Below, piece after piece: positions 43,675 through 51,787 of a stretch of DNA of 64,000 bases. The stretch is from Rhizobium sp. BK602 (lineage in GTDB: Bacteria > Pseudomonadota > Alphaproteobacteria > Rhizobiales > Rhizobiaceae). Below the pieces are notes generated by a model. It searched no databases. It saw nothing but the letters and a program-made list of their open reading frames with translations, and was not told where the DNA came from. The translations under genes and the position numbers were made by a program. Within the stretch, counting starts at the first letter, position 1, and each line of letters begins with the position of its first letter. The stretch covers positions 248,001 to 312,000 of the forward strand of contig NZ_JACIBC010000006.1 of the NCBI RefSeq assembly GCF_014195095.1, read 5' to 3'.

Positions 43675-44352
43675 TTGTCCGCCGCATCGTCTTCCGCCTT
43701 CAACAAGAACTATTCCGGCTTCCTGTTCGACATGGACGGCACGATCATCAATTCGATCGCCGCCGCCGAACGCGTCTGGGGCGACTGGGCGCGCGGCAAG
43801 GGGCTCGACGTCGAAAAATTTATGCCGACCATGCATGGCGCGCGCGGCATCGACACGATCCGCAACCTCAACCTGCCCGGCGTCGATCCGGTGGCGGAAG
43901 CGGCATGGATCATGGAGGCGGAGATCGCCGATCTGGAGGGCGTCGTGCCGCTGCCGGGGGCGATCGAGTTTCTGGCGTCGCTGCCGCCGGAGCGCTGGGC
44001 GATCGTCACCTCCTCGCCGCTGCGGCTGGCGCAGGCGCGGCTTGCCGCCGCCGGCATTCCGGTGCCGCGTTTCATCGTGACGGCGGAAGACGTCAGGATC
44101 GGCAAGCCCGATCCGCAATGCTACATTCTCGGCGCCGAGCGCCTCGGCCTGCGGCCTTCCGATTGCCTGGTCTTCGAGGACGTGATGGCCGGCATCAGGG
44201 CGGGCGAGGCGGCGGGTGCCGATATCATGGTGATCACCGCGACGCATTCGCATCCGCTCGAAACCGGTCACTCGACGCTGCCGAACTACGAGCGTGTCCA
44301 GGCGCATGTCGACGGCCACGGGCATCTTTCGGTGGTGCGCAGCATTGGCTGA
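43675..44352 (+). CDS. HAD-IA family hydrolase, sugar-phosphatase-like
   Basis: A 225-residue HAD phosphatase. GFLFDMDGTIINSI carries the nucleophile Asp in motif I, IVTSSP gives motif II, and RIGKPDPQCYILGAERLGL and CLVFEDVMAGIRAGEAAGAD provide motifs III and IV. The size and cap fit sugar- or glycerol-phosphatases. A TTG at 43675 with AAGGGA seven bases upstream is the best start, giving MSAASSSAFNKNY; a GTG at 43609 is possible but poorly supported. It precedes 5-FCL by 105 bases. Confidence 0.85.
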   Translation: MSAASSSAFNKNYSGFLFDMDGTIINSIAAAERVWGDWARGKGLDVEKFMPTMHGARGIDTIRNLNLPGVDPVAEAAWIMEAEIADLEGVVPLPGAIEFLASLPPERWAIVTSSPLRLAQARLAAAGIPVPRFIVTAEDVRIGKPDPQCYILGAERLGLRPSDCLVFEDVMAGIRAGEAAGADIMVITATHSHPLETGHSTLPNYERVQAHVDGHGHLSVVRSIG

Positions 44353-44457
44353 CCGGGGCCGCCGCCGTTGCGCGGTCCGCCATGTCGCATTCATGCATTG
44401 CAATAGGCTGCCGGCCCATTATGCTTTCGTAATACTGTCAATATCCGCGAAAGCCCG

Positions 44458-45051
44458 ATGACCTCCAACTCCAAAGAGCTGAAAGCCCGATATCGCAACG
44501 AGCGCCTGGCGGCGCGCGACGCGATCCCCGCCGATGACCGCATCGAGAAAGGCCTGGCGATGCTCGCGCATGCCGGGGATGCGATCGAGTTCGAGCCGGG
44601 GACGATCGTGTCCGGTTTCCTGCCGATCCGCTCGGAGGTGGACATCAGACCGCTGATGGCGCGGCTGCGCGAGCGCGGCGCGCGGCTCTGCGTGCCCGTC
44701 ATTCTCGACAAGCTGACCATCGTTTTCCGCGAACTCGTGCCGGGAGCACCTCTGATCCCCAGCGGATTCGGGACGGCCGGACCGGGGCCGGAGGCCGCGG
44801 TTCTGGACCCCGAGGTCATGCTGGTGCCGCTCTCTGCCTTCGACAGCACCGGCCATCGCATCGGCTACGGTGCCGGCCACTATGACCGCGCCATCGACCG
44901 TTTGCACAAAAAAGGGTTGTATCCGCGGCTTGTCGGCATTGCATTCGACTGCCAGGAAGTGCCATCAGTACCGGCTGAGCCGCATGATGTCCGTCTGGAC
45001 GCGATTTTGACCGAGAGCGGACTCAATTTCGTTTCCGAGGAGATTGGATAG
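44458..45051 (+). CDS. fau: 5-formyltetrahydrofolate cyclo-ligase
   Basis: A 197-residue protein: KELKARYRNERLAARDAIPA at the N-terminus, FLPIRSEVDIRPLM and FDSTGHRIGYGAGHYDRAID around the active site, and IAFDCQEV with LDAILTESG at the end. It closes 5-formyltetrahydrofolate to methenyltetrahydrofolate using ATP. It overlaps nothing but precedes the YmdB-like gene by 3 bases. In many proteobacteria this gene follows the 6S RNA gene, but here the 6S gene is 11 kb upstream. Confidence 0.93.
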   Translation: MTSNSKELKARYRNERLAARDAIPADDRIEKGLAMLAHAGDAIEFEPGTIVSGFLPIRSEVDIRPLMARLRERGARLCVPVILDKLTIVFRELVPGAPLIPSGFGTAGPGPEAAVLDPEVMLVPLSAFDSTGHRIGYGAGHYDRAIDRLHKKGLYPRLVGIAFDCQEVPSVPAEPHDVRLDAILTESGLNFVSEEIG

Positions 45052-45054
45052 GAA

Positions 45055-45879
45055 ATGCGACTGCTTTTTCTGGGTGACATGGTCGGCAAGACCGGGCGGA
45101 CGGCGGTATGGGATCGCCTGCCGGGGCTGGTGTCCGATCTGAAGCTCGATTTCGTCATCGTCAACGGCGAGAACGCCGCCGGCGGCTTCGGCATTACCGA
45201 GGATATCTTCCTCGAGACCATCAATGCCGGCGCCGACGTGGTGACGACGGGCAATCACGTCTGGGACCAGAAGGAAGCGGTAGTGTTCTGCGAGCGCCAC
45301 GACCAGTTCCTGCGCCCGGCCAATTATCCGGCCGGCACGCCGGGCCGTGGCTCCGGCCTTTATTATGCCCGCAACGGCGCCCGCGTGCTGGTCGCCAACA
45401 TCATGGGCCGCGTCTTCATGCATCCCGAGTTGGACGATCCCTTCAAGGCGGCCGAAGCGATCCTCGATGCCTGCCCGCTGAAGGAGCAGGCGGATGCGAT
45501 CGTTTTCGATTTCCATGCCGAGGCGACCAGCGAGAAGCAGTGCTTCGGCCATTTCGTCGACGGCCGCGCCAGCTTCGTCGTCGGCACGCACACGCATGTG
45601 CCGACCGCCGATGCGCAGATCCTGAATGGTGGCACCGCCTATATGTCGGATGCCGGCATGTGCGGAGACTACGATTCCTCGCTCGGCATGGAGAAGGAGG
45701 AGCCGCTGAACCGCTTCATCTCGAAAATGCCGAAGGGACGCTTCGAGGCGGCCTCCGGCCCTGCCACCCTCTGCGGCGTCGGCGTCGAGATTTCGGATGC
45801 AACCGGGCTTGCCGAGAAGATCGCGCCGCTGCGGCTCGGTCCGCGCCTTTCGGAAACCATTCCCGATTTCTGGCGATAG
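45055..45879 (+). CDS. YmdB-like metallophosphoesterase
   Basis: A 274-residue phosphoesterase. The metal-ligand motifs are visible as MRLLFLGDMVGKTGRTA, FVIVNGENAAGGFG, VVTTGNHVWDQ and FHAEATSEKQ, with VGTHTHVPTADAQIL at the C-terminal site. These belong to the family typified by Bacillus YmdB, a phosphodiesterase acting on cyclic nucleotides. It follows 5-FCL by 3 bases in the same operon. The substrate in this organism is unproved. Confidence 0.92.
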   Translation: MRLLFLGDMVGKTGRTAVWDRLPGLVSDLKLDFVIVNGENAAGGFGITEDIFLETINAGADVVTTGNHVWDQKEAVVFCERHDQFLRPANYPAGTPGRGSGLYYARNGARVLVANIMGRVFMHPELDDPFKAAEAILDACPLKEQADAIVFDFHAEATSEKQCFGHFVDGRASFVVGTHTHVPTADAQILNGGTAYMSDAGMCGDYDSSLGMEKEEPLNRFISKMPKGRFEAASGPATLCGVGVEISDATGLAEKIAPLRLGPRLSETIPDFWR

Positions 45880-46006
45880 GGTCTGCCCAAGCATTCAGCA
45901 TCGTCCGGCAATGACGCGATTGTGAGCAAAGCTGCTCGCATTGCCGCTGGACCCGGCCTGTCGCATGCCGCATCCTCCCGTCCTCCGCGAGGCTTGAAGG
46001 GGTGGC

Positions 46007-46849
46007 ATGATGTTGCGATTTCCTGTCTGTGCCCTGTTCTTCCTGCTCGTCCTGGCGGGTTGGCGCAGCGCCGACGCCCAGGAGCGGCCGTCTCGCCCGC
46101 AGCCAAGCCAATGTCAGGCCATTGCGCAATCGCTGCCGAAGGCGACATTCGCGAGCTTCTCGCCTCCAGGCCCGACGCTTGCCAGGGATACGGCCAGTGG
46201 CGAGGTGAAGATCACCTTCCTCGGCCACGCCACCTTCTTCATCGAAACGCCCGGCGGCACATCGATCGCTACCGATTTCAGCGGCACCTATTCGCCGCCG
46301 TACACGCCGACCGTGGTCACCATGAACAAGGCGCATCCGACGCATTACACGCTGACGCCGGACCCGGCGATCCGATATGTGCTGCATGGCTGGAGCGATA
46401 CGCCTGATGAGCCGGCGAAGGTCCATCTGGCCGTCGGTGACACGCTGATCCGCAATGTCGTGACCGATATCCGCTCCTGGTCGGGCGGCATCGAGCCCAA
46501 CGGCAATTCCATCTTCATCTTCGAGGTGGCGGGCCTCTGCATCGGCCATCTGGGTCACCTGCATTTCGAGCTCAACGACAAGCAATATGCCGACATCGGC
46601 CGGCTCGATGTGGTGATGGTGCCGGTCGACGGCGGCCTGACCATGGGTGCCGACAGCATGAGCCGGGTAGTCAAACGGCTGCGGTCTTCGCTCATCCTGC
46701 CGATGCATCGCTGGGGACCGCCGGTCCAGCAGTTCCTGGCCATGTTCGGCCCGGAGTTCGACATCGCCTATGCGCCGGACGCAACGACCACGGTGTCGCT
46801 AAAGACGCTGCCGCGCAAACCGCTGATCTATGTGCTGAAGGGGCTTTGA
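46007..46849 (+). CDS. Exported MBL-fold metallo-hydrolase-like protein
   Basis: A 280-residue protein with a signal peptide (RFPVCALFFLLVLAGW) and a UlaG-like metallo-beta-lactamase fold: ITFLGHATFFIETPGGTSIA, then DVVMVPVDGGLTMGADSM and LPMHRWGPPVQQF. The usual HxHxDH metal motif is replaced by MNKAHPTHYTL, so metal binding may differ from classic members. It stands 127 bp from the YmdB-like gene and 165 bp before yebC. Substrate unknown. Confidence 0.83.
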   Translation: MMLRFPVCALFFLLVLAGWRSADAQERPSRPQPSQCQAIAQSLPKATFASFSPPGPTLARDTASGEVKITFLGHATFFIETPGGTSIATDFSGTYSPPYTPTVVTMNKAHPTHYTLTPDPAIRYVLHGWSDTPDEPAKVHLAVGDTLIRNVVTDIRSWSGGIEPNGNSIFIFEVAGLCIGHLGHLHFELNDKQYADIGRLDVVMVPVDGGLTMGADSMSRVVKRLRSSLILPMHRWGPPVQQFLAMFGPEFDIAYAPDATTTVSLKTLPRKPLIYVLKGL

Positions 46850-47014
46850 GCCAGGCAGGATGATCGCTGGCAGGGTTTTGCCTTCCAGCCAATGGTTTCC
46901 GAGCGCGGTTGCAGGCATGGCGGGGATCGGCATGATCGGCTTTTTACTTGAATGAAGGCCGCTTCGCTCTTATAAGGCGGCCCATTCCCAACAAAAGACG
47001 TGAACAGGGGTGCC

Positions 47015-47761
47015 ATGGCTGGCCATTCACAGTTTAAAAACATCATGCATCGCAAGGGCCGTCAGGATGCCGTGCGGTCGAAAATGTTCTCCAAGCTGGC
47101 GCGTGAAATCACCGTCGCCGCCAAGTCGGGCCTGCCTGACCCGACCATGAACGCCAGCCTGCGCCTGGCGATCCAGAATGCCAAGGCACAGTCGATGCCG
47201 AAGGACAATATCGACCGCGCCATCAAGAAGGCGTCCGGCAATGACGGCGAAAACTACGATGCGGTCCGCTATGAGGGCTACGGCCCGGGCGGCACGGCGA
47301 TCATCGTCGAGGCGCTGACCGACAACCGCAATCGCACGGCCTCCAACGTCCGTTCGATCTTCACCAAGGCCGGCGGCGCGCTCGGCGAAACCGGCTCGGT
47401 TTCCTTCTCCTTCGATCATGTCGGCGAGATCACTTACAAGTCCACGGTCGGCGACGCCGACAAGGTGATGGAAGCGGCGATCGAAGCCGGCGCCGATGAC
47501 GTCGAGAGCGACGAAGAAGGCCACACCATCATCTGTGGCTTCGAAGCCATGAGCGAAGTCGCCAAGGCGCTGGAAGCATCCCTCGGCGAGGCCGAGACCG
47601 TCAAGGCGATCTGGCGCGCACAGAACAACGTGCCGGTCGACGAGGAACGGGCGCAGTCGCTGATCAAGCTCATCGACAGCCTGGAAGATGACGACGACGT
47701 GCAGAACGTCTATTCGAACTTCGAAGTTTCCGAAGAAGTGCTGGCCAAGCTTTCGGCTTGA
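47015..47761 (+). CDS. yebC: YebC/PmpR family regulator
   Basis: A 248-residue protein, AGHSQFKNIMHRKGRQDAVR at the start and GYGPGGTAIIVEALTDNRNR with ASNVRSIFTKAGGALGETGS in the middle, all typical of YebC. Members bind DNA as regulators, and some act in translation of proline-rich stretches. The ATG at 47015 is preferred over a GTG five codons upstream. A clear terminator follows. Confidence 0.96.
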   Translation: MAGHSQFKNIMHRKGRQDAVRSKMFSKLAREITVAAKSGLPDPTMNASLRLAIQNAKAQSMPKDNIDRAIKKASGNDGENYDAVRYEGYGPGGTAIIVEALTDNRNRTASNVRSIFTKAGGALGETGSVSFSFDHVGEITYKSTVGDADKVMEAAIEAGADDVESDEEGHTIICGFEAMSEVAKALEASLGEAETVKAIWRAQNNVPVDEERAQSLIKLIDSLEDDDDVQNVYSNFEVSEEVLAKLSA

Positions 47762-47780
47762 GCCGCATCACCGTTTGAAG

Positions 47781-47813
47781 AAAGCCGGTTGCAGCAATGC
47801 GGCCGGCTTTTTG
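47781..47813 (+). terminator. Rho-independent terminator of yebC
   Basis: AAAGCCGG pairs with CCGGCTTT and the stem continues into TTTTTG. It lies 20 bases after the yebC stop and also faces the convergent anti-sigma gene. Confidence 0.85.
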
Positions 47814-47815
47814 TG

Positions 47816-48619
47816 TCATGGTGCCGTCGCGCGAATGAAGTCGTCGCGGAAGGCGGAGAGATCCGATGCTATGACATCTGAGATTGCCCAGAAAACCAGC
47901 CCGTCCGCGTGCCATTCAACGAGATTATAGCCATCCTTCTCGGCGCTGCCATGGGCGCCCGGCGCCCCCGGCCAGATGAAGAGATTGATGACATGGCCGT
48001 GCCGGCGATAGATCAGTGCCGCTACCACCCGGCCGTCGAGATAATCCACCCTGCCGCCGACGAGGGGGAAGCCCTGAGCCGCCATATCGACCACGGGCGG
48101 CGAAAAATCAATCTTGCCGTTGAACCACGGTTTGACGGTGTGCTGGTCGGAGGTCAACACATCGGTCAGATGATCGGCGAGCATCGAACGGACGTGGCTG
48201 GCAAGAAGCTGCTCCTCGATGGTCTGGCTCTGCGGCGACACATTCAGCACCAGCATGAGGCTGGCGGTAAGGACGGCAAGGGACGGCGCGAAGCTCCACT
48301 TGCGAACGAACTGCCAAAGGCGCTGCCATGAACTTTCAGTCGGGTGCGTGGCCGTCATGGTGCGTGTCATTATGGCCTGCTCCAGCGAAAGTGCCGCCTG
48401 AACGCGGGCATGGACAGCCTCCGGCGCTTGCCATTTCACCCCTTCGCGTGCGGATAGGCGCTTAACCATCAGGGCATTCTCCATCTCGTCGGCGCACTCC
48501 CGGCAAGTCGTCAGATGCGCCTCGAAACGGGCGGCATTGGCTGCGTCCAGCTCGCCATCGATGAAGCCGTGCAGCAGGTTGTTCCATTCGCCGTGATCAT
48601 TGCGTTCCACGCCGCTCAT
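47816..48619 (-). CDS. Transmembrane anti-sigma factor with zinc-binding motif
   Basis: A 267-residue protein. Residues 1-60 contain HGFIDGELDAANAARFEAHL and the HxxxCxxC zinc anti-sigma motif as HLTTCREC. One transmembrane helix lies at about residues 110-128 (SLAVLTASLMLVLNV), and about 140 residues follow on the outer side. The layout is that of an anti-sigma factor that holds its ECF sigma until a periplasmic signal arrives. The start overlaps the sigma gene's stop by four bases. The outer domain is of unknown fold. Confidence 0.93.
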   Translation of the reverse strand: MSGVERNDHGEWNNLLHGFIDGELDAANAARFEAHLTTCRECADEMENALMVKRLSAREGVKWQAPEAVHARVQAALSLEQAIMTRTMTATHPTESSWQRLWQFVRKWSFAPSLAVLTASLMLVLNVSPQSQTIEEQLLASHVRSMLADHLTDVLTSDQHTVKPWFNGKIDFSPPVVDMAAQGFPLVGGRVDYLDGRVVAALIYRRHGHVINLFIWPGAPGAHGSAEKDGYNLVEWHADGLVFWAISDVIASDLSAFRDDFIRATAP

Positions 48620-49227
48620 CGTACTGCGCCTTTCTCGTCAAGGCCGCGCCAGACCTCGCCGAAATCGCGGCGGGCGCGGGCGAGGCGTGACATGACCGTG
48701 CCAATCGGCGCATCGATGATCTCGGCGATTTCCTTATAGGAAAGATCCTCCAATTCGCGCAGGACCAGAACTTCGCGCATTGCGTCGGGCAACCTGTTGA
48801 TGACCTCGCGCACCCGCTGCGTTTCCGACTTGCGGATCAAGGCTGCTTCCGGCGTGTCCTCTTCGGATGCGGGATCGGGGGAGAGGGAGCCCTCGTTCCG
48901 ATCCCTTTCGTCGGCCATCGGCTGTTCGTAACGGGTCTTGCGCCGGTCCTGCTGCAGCCAGGCATGGTAGCAATTGCGGACAATGGTGAAGGTCCAGGCC
49001 CGGGCATCGCCGTCGCGAAAGCCGCCAAAACCACGATAGGCGCGAAGATATGCGTCCTGCACGATATCCTGCGCAGCATCGGCGTCTCTGCTCAGGAAGC
49101 GCGCGAAATTATAGGCGGCGTCCAGATGGGGCATGATGGTCCGCTGGAAGCGGCGCATAGTCTCGTCGGGTGAGGATAGCGCACCCTGCAATGGTGCGGC
49201 ATTCGCTGTCGGTTCCGCCACCGCCAT
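48616..49227 (-). CDS. ECF RNA polymerase sigma factor
   Basis: About 203 residues. LDAAYNFARFLSRDADAAQD and IVQDAYLRAYRGFGGFRDGD are sigma region 2, and REVLVLRELEDLSYKEIAEI followed by IGTVMSRLARARRDF region 4. It is coupled to the anti-sigma gene by an ATGA overlap. The start is uncertain: ATG at 49227 fits usual ECF length but lacks an SD, while ATG at 49377 has a GGGGA seven bases ahead and lies 67 bases after the predicted promoter, adding about 50 residues. The gene probably activates its own promoter and the divergent one. Confidence 0.88.
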   Translation of the reverse strand: MAVAEPTANAAPLQGALSSPDETMRRFQRTIMPHLDAAYNFARFLSRDADAAQDIVQDAYLRAYRGFGGFRDGDARAWTFTIVRNCYHAWLQQDRRKTRYEQPMADERDRNEGSLSPDPASEEDTPEAALIRKSETQRVREVINRLPDAMREVLVLRELEDLSYKEIAEIIDAPIGTVMSRLARARRDFGEVWRGLDEKGAVR

Positions 49228-49450
49228 GAGAACGGCATGTTTGATCGTTTTGGACACCGCGACGACGGCCCGCAGGTGAGCCAACCTGCCTATCGCGGCG
49301 TTTTGCGGCCAGCGCCATATCCATGTGTGGAGTGGGTGGCTGAGTGTCATCGAACTCATAATTCGGGCGTCTGTCATCATGATCCCCGCAAAACGCCGAT
49401 GCCGAGTGTAAGCCGCGGATATGGCGCTTGCAATGTTGCCTGAGATGCTA

Positions 49451-49476
49451 GATCGCGCTCGCGTGGGTTTTATTCC
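49451..49476 (-). promoter_or_regulatory. Predicted ECF promoter of the sigma/anti-sigma genes
   Basis: On the minus strand GGAATAA (-35) is followed by 14 bases and CGATC (-10). The same pattern occurs in front of the divergent MBL gene, so both are probably read by the sigma factor encoded here. Confidence 0.72.
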
Positions 49477-49597
49477 CGATCGGATACAGAAAATCGCAGA
49501 CGTCGAATATGGATGCCCGCCGTCCTACCGCTCCAATCGGTCTTTGCAAAATAACTCCATATATATCAATGCTTTGATAGAATTTTCGGCGCTGTGA

Positions 49598-49623
49598 GGA
49601 ATAAGCGCCTTCCGTCGCCGATC
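49598..49623 (+). promoter_or_regulatory. Predicted ECF promoter of the MBL-TPR-DoxX genes
   Basis: GGAATAA at 49598-49604, a 14-base spacer and CGATC at 49619-49623, identical to the promoter on the other side. It lies about 80 bases ahead of the MBL start. Confidence 0.72.
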
Positions 49624-49700
49624 TTCTTCCTCAGTGGACGGCTGCCGTCTGTTGCGACCTCCGCCTGACCCCAAAGTCATAACCCTGAGGAGATAGTGCG

Positions 49701-50675
49701 ATGTTTGATATGACCCGCCGCGCCGTGCTTGGCACGGCCGCTGCCGCGGCAGCCTTCGGGCTGTCGTCGAAGCTCGAATTCATCCCGCAAGCCTTTGCGG
49801 CGACCCCGCTGGAGCCGACGGTCGGCTTTTACAAATACAAGGTTGGCTCGATCGAGGTGACGGCCATCTATGACGGCATCTGGCGTAAGCCGCACGATCC
49901 GGCCTTCATCAAGAATGCGTCCGTCGACGATACCAAGGACGCACTTTCCAAGGCCGGGCTGACGACTGACTTCATGCCCATCCCGTTGACCGTCGTCGTT
50001 CTCGATATCGGCGGTCGCAAGATCATGATGGATGCGGGCTCCGGCGTCGGGCAGTGGCAGACCAACGCCACGCATCTGCCGGCCAACATGGCTGCCGCCG
50101 GCATCGACTACAAGAAGATCGATACGATCATGATCTCGCATTTCCATCCAGACCATGTCTGGGGCCTGATGGAAAAGGGAACCAATGCCGCCGTCTTCCC
50201 GAATGCCGAGCTGATCGTCAATGCGGCAGAATATAAATGGTGGACCGATCCCGGCCGTGTCGACAAGCTGGCGGAGGGCCGCAAGGAAGCCGGCCGGCGT
50301 ATCGCCTCCGTTTTCCCGACATGGAAGAACTGGAAGCTGGTCGACGATAATGCGGAAGTCGCGCCCGGCGTGCACATGCTGGCCGCATACGGCCATACGC
50401 CCGGCCATTCGGTCTTCCTCATCGACGGCGGCGCGGAGCAGCTAATGGTCTCGGCCGACATCATGTATGTGCCGGCATTGCTCGCCCCCCATCCGGAATG
50501 GGAAGGTGCTTACGACCAGGATGGACCGATGGCCGTCACCACCCGCCGCAGGCTGATCGATCGCGTCATTGCCGACAAGATCAGGATCTGCGGCTCGCAT
50601 TTCCCGTTCCCCGGCTCCGGCACCTTCGTCAAGGACGGCAATGCCTACGGCTTTACCCCCACCATCCAGGCCTGA
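49701..50675 (+). CDS. Tat-exported MBL-fold metallo-hydrolase
   Basis: A 324-residue protein with a twin-arginine signal (TRRAVLGTAAAAAAFGLSS) and an MBL domain. ISHFHPDHVWG (about residues 145-155) has the HxHxDH metal motif, and AAYGHTPGHSVFLIDGG and CGSHFPFPGSGTF carry the later histidines. This resembles lactonases and other hydrolases of the AidC/GloB type. It leads three closely spaced genes with an ECF promoter and acts outside the cytoplasm. The substrate is unknown. Confidence 0.92.
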   Translation: MFDMTRRAVLGTAAAAAAFGLSSKLEFIPQAFAATPLEPTVGFYKYKVGSIEVTAIYDGIWRKPHDPAFIKNASVDDTKDALSKAGLTTDFMPIPLTVVVLDIGGRKIMMDAGSGVGQWQTNATHLPANMAAAGIDYKKIDTIMISHFHPDHVWGLMEKGTNAAVFPNAELIVNAAEYKWWTDPGRVDKLAEGRKEAGRRIASVFPTWKNWKLVDDNAEVAPGVHMLAAYGHTPGHSVFLIDGGAEQLMVSADIMYVPALLAPHPEWEGAYDQDGPMAVTTRRRLIDRVIADKIRICGSHFPFPGSGTFVKDGNAYGFTPTIQA

Positions 50676-50700
50676 GCGGCCAGAACGAGGAGCAACTACC

Positions 50701-51162
50701 ATGTTCAGACATGCCATTTTCGGGATTGCCGGCCTATGCGCCGTCGCCATCCTCCCGGCCGCGACGGCAGGCATCGCGTTCGCCGTCGACAATATGGAAT
50801 CGACCGATGCGCCGGATCTGACCTCGGTTCGCGCCAAGATCGATGCAAAGGACTATGCCGGCGCGCTCGCCGAGCTCCGTGATATCGCCGAGGAGCATCA
50901 GCAGGCCGATGTCTACAACCTGATGGGCTTCACCCTACGCAAAACCGGGGACTTCAAGACATCGCTGACCTACTACACCAAGGCTCTCGAACTGCAGCCG
51001 GATCACAAGGGCGCACATGAATATCTCGGCGAACTCTATGTCGAGACCGGCGACATGCCCAAGGCCCGCGAGCAGCTGGCAGCACTCACCAAGCTTTGCC
51101 CTGCGGAGTGCGAGGAACTTGAGGACCTGACCAAGGCGATCGCCGTCAAGGGAACCAACTAA
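50701..51162 (+). CDS. Exported TPR protein
   Basis: A 153-residue protein with a signal peptide (IFGIAGLCAVAILPAATAGI) and TPR units: AKDYAGALAEL-like start, then ADVYNLMGFTLRKTGDF, SLTYYTKALELQPDHKGAHE and YLGELYVETGDMPKAREQLA. Two cysteines late in the protein (CPAEC) could bind a metal or form a disulfide. It follows the MBL gene by 25 bases and is part of the same ECF-controlled set. Confidence 0.88.
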   Translation: MFRHAIFGIAGLCAVAILPAATAGIAFAVDNMESTDAPDLTSVRAKIDAKDYAGALAELRDIAEEHQQADVYNLMGFTLRKTGDFKTSLTYYTKALELQPDHKGAHEYLGELYVETGDMPKAREQLAALTKLCPAECEELEDLTKAIAVKGTN

Positions 51163-51269
51163 GACCCGGCTGCAACCGATCCGGCGGCATTTCCCTTTGA
51201 CCATGTCGTGGAGATGCCGCCGGGGATGATCGGAGCTTCGGTGAACTTATCACGGGAAGGAGAAAGGCC

Positions 51270-51707
51270 ATGGAATTCGAAGAGGAGAATGCCATTCTGG
51301 TCAATTTCGCCGACATGGCACTGCTGTTCGGCCGCATCCTCTTGTCGCTGCTCTTTCTGGAAGAGGGTATCGAACTCGCCAGCAATTTCGACACTGCCTT
51401 GGAAGTCATGGCCAAGCTTGGCGTGTCAGCCCCCATCGCGACCGCAACCATCGTGCTGCAGCTTGCCGCCGGCCTTGCCATTGCGTTGGGGTTGATGACC
51501 CGTCTGGCGGCATTTGGCCTCGGCGTGTTCTGCCTGCTGACGGCGACGCTCTTTCATACGAACTTCGCCAGCCATAACGAATTGCTGCATTTCGAAAAGG
51601 ATCTGGCGATTGCAGGCGGCATGTTTGCCCTGATCGTCTCCGGCGCCGGCAAGCTGTCGCTGGATATGCTCATCCGGCGTTATTGGAAGACGAGGCTTGT
51701 CGCTTGA
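51270..51707 (+). CDS. DoxX family membrane protein
   Basis: A 145-residue protein with four transmembrane helices (ADMALLFGRILLSLLFLEEG; APIATATIVLQLAAGLAIAL; RLAAFGLGVFCLLTATLF; FEKDLAIAGGMFALIVSGAG), the DoxX layout. Members are linked to sulfur and redox metabolism, often near thiol stress genes, but no reaction is established. GAAGGAGAAAGG eight bases before the ATG is a strong SD. It is the third gene after the MBL and TPR genes and probably shares their control. Confidence 0.88.
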   Translation: MEFEEENAILVNFADMALLFGRILLSLLFLEEGIELASNFDTALEVMAKLGVSAPIATATIVLQLAAGLAIALGLMTRLAAFGLGVFCLLTATLFHTNFASHNELLHFEKDLAIAGGMFALIVSGAGKLSLDMLIRRYWKTRLVA

Positions 51708-51787
51708 GCCATCGATCATCTGGCGGCGATCTTCCGGTGAGCCACACGTAGGGGGTCGGCTCACCGGTTAAATTGTTTTCCCGAAAA

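Larger units (their letters stand above)
49228..49700. other. Sigma/MBL divergent intergenic region
   Basis: About 470 bases (or 320 if the longer sigma start is used). It contains the two outward-facing ECF promoters listed separately. No further gene is supported here; an AT-rich run around 49555-49580 separates the two promoters. Confidence 0.6.

Noticed and set aside
41993..43687. A 564-codon minus-strand frame opposite acvB
   Set aside because: It is antisense to a clear acvB gene and shows no domain.
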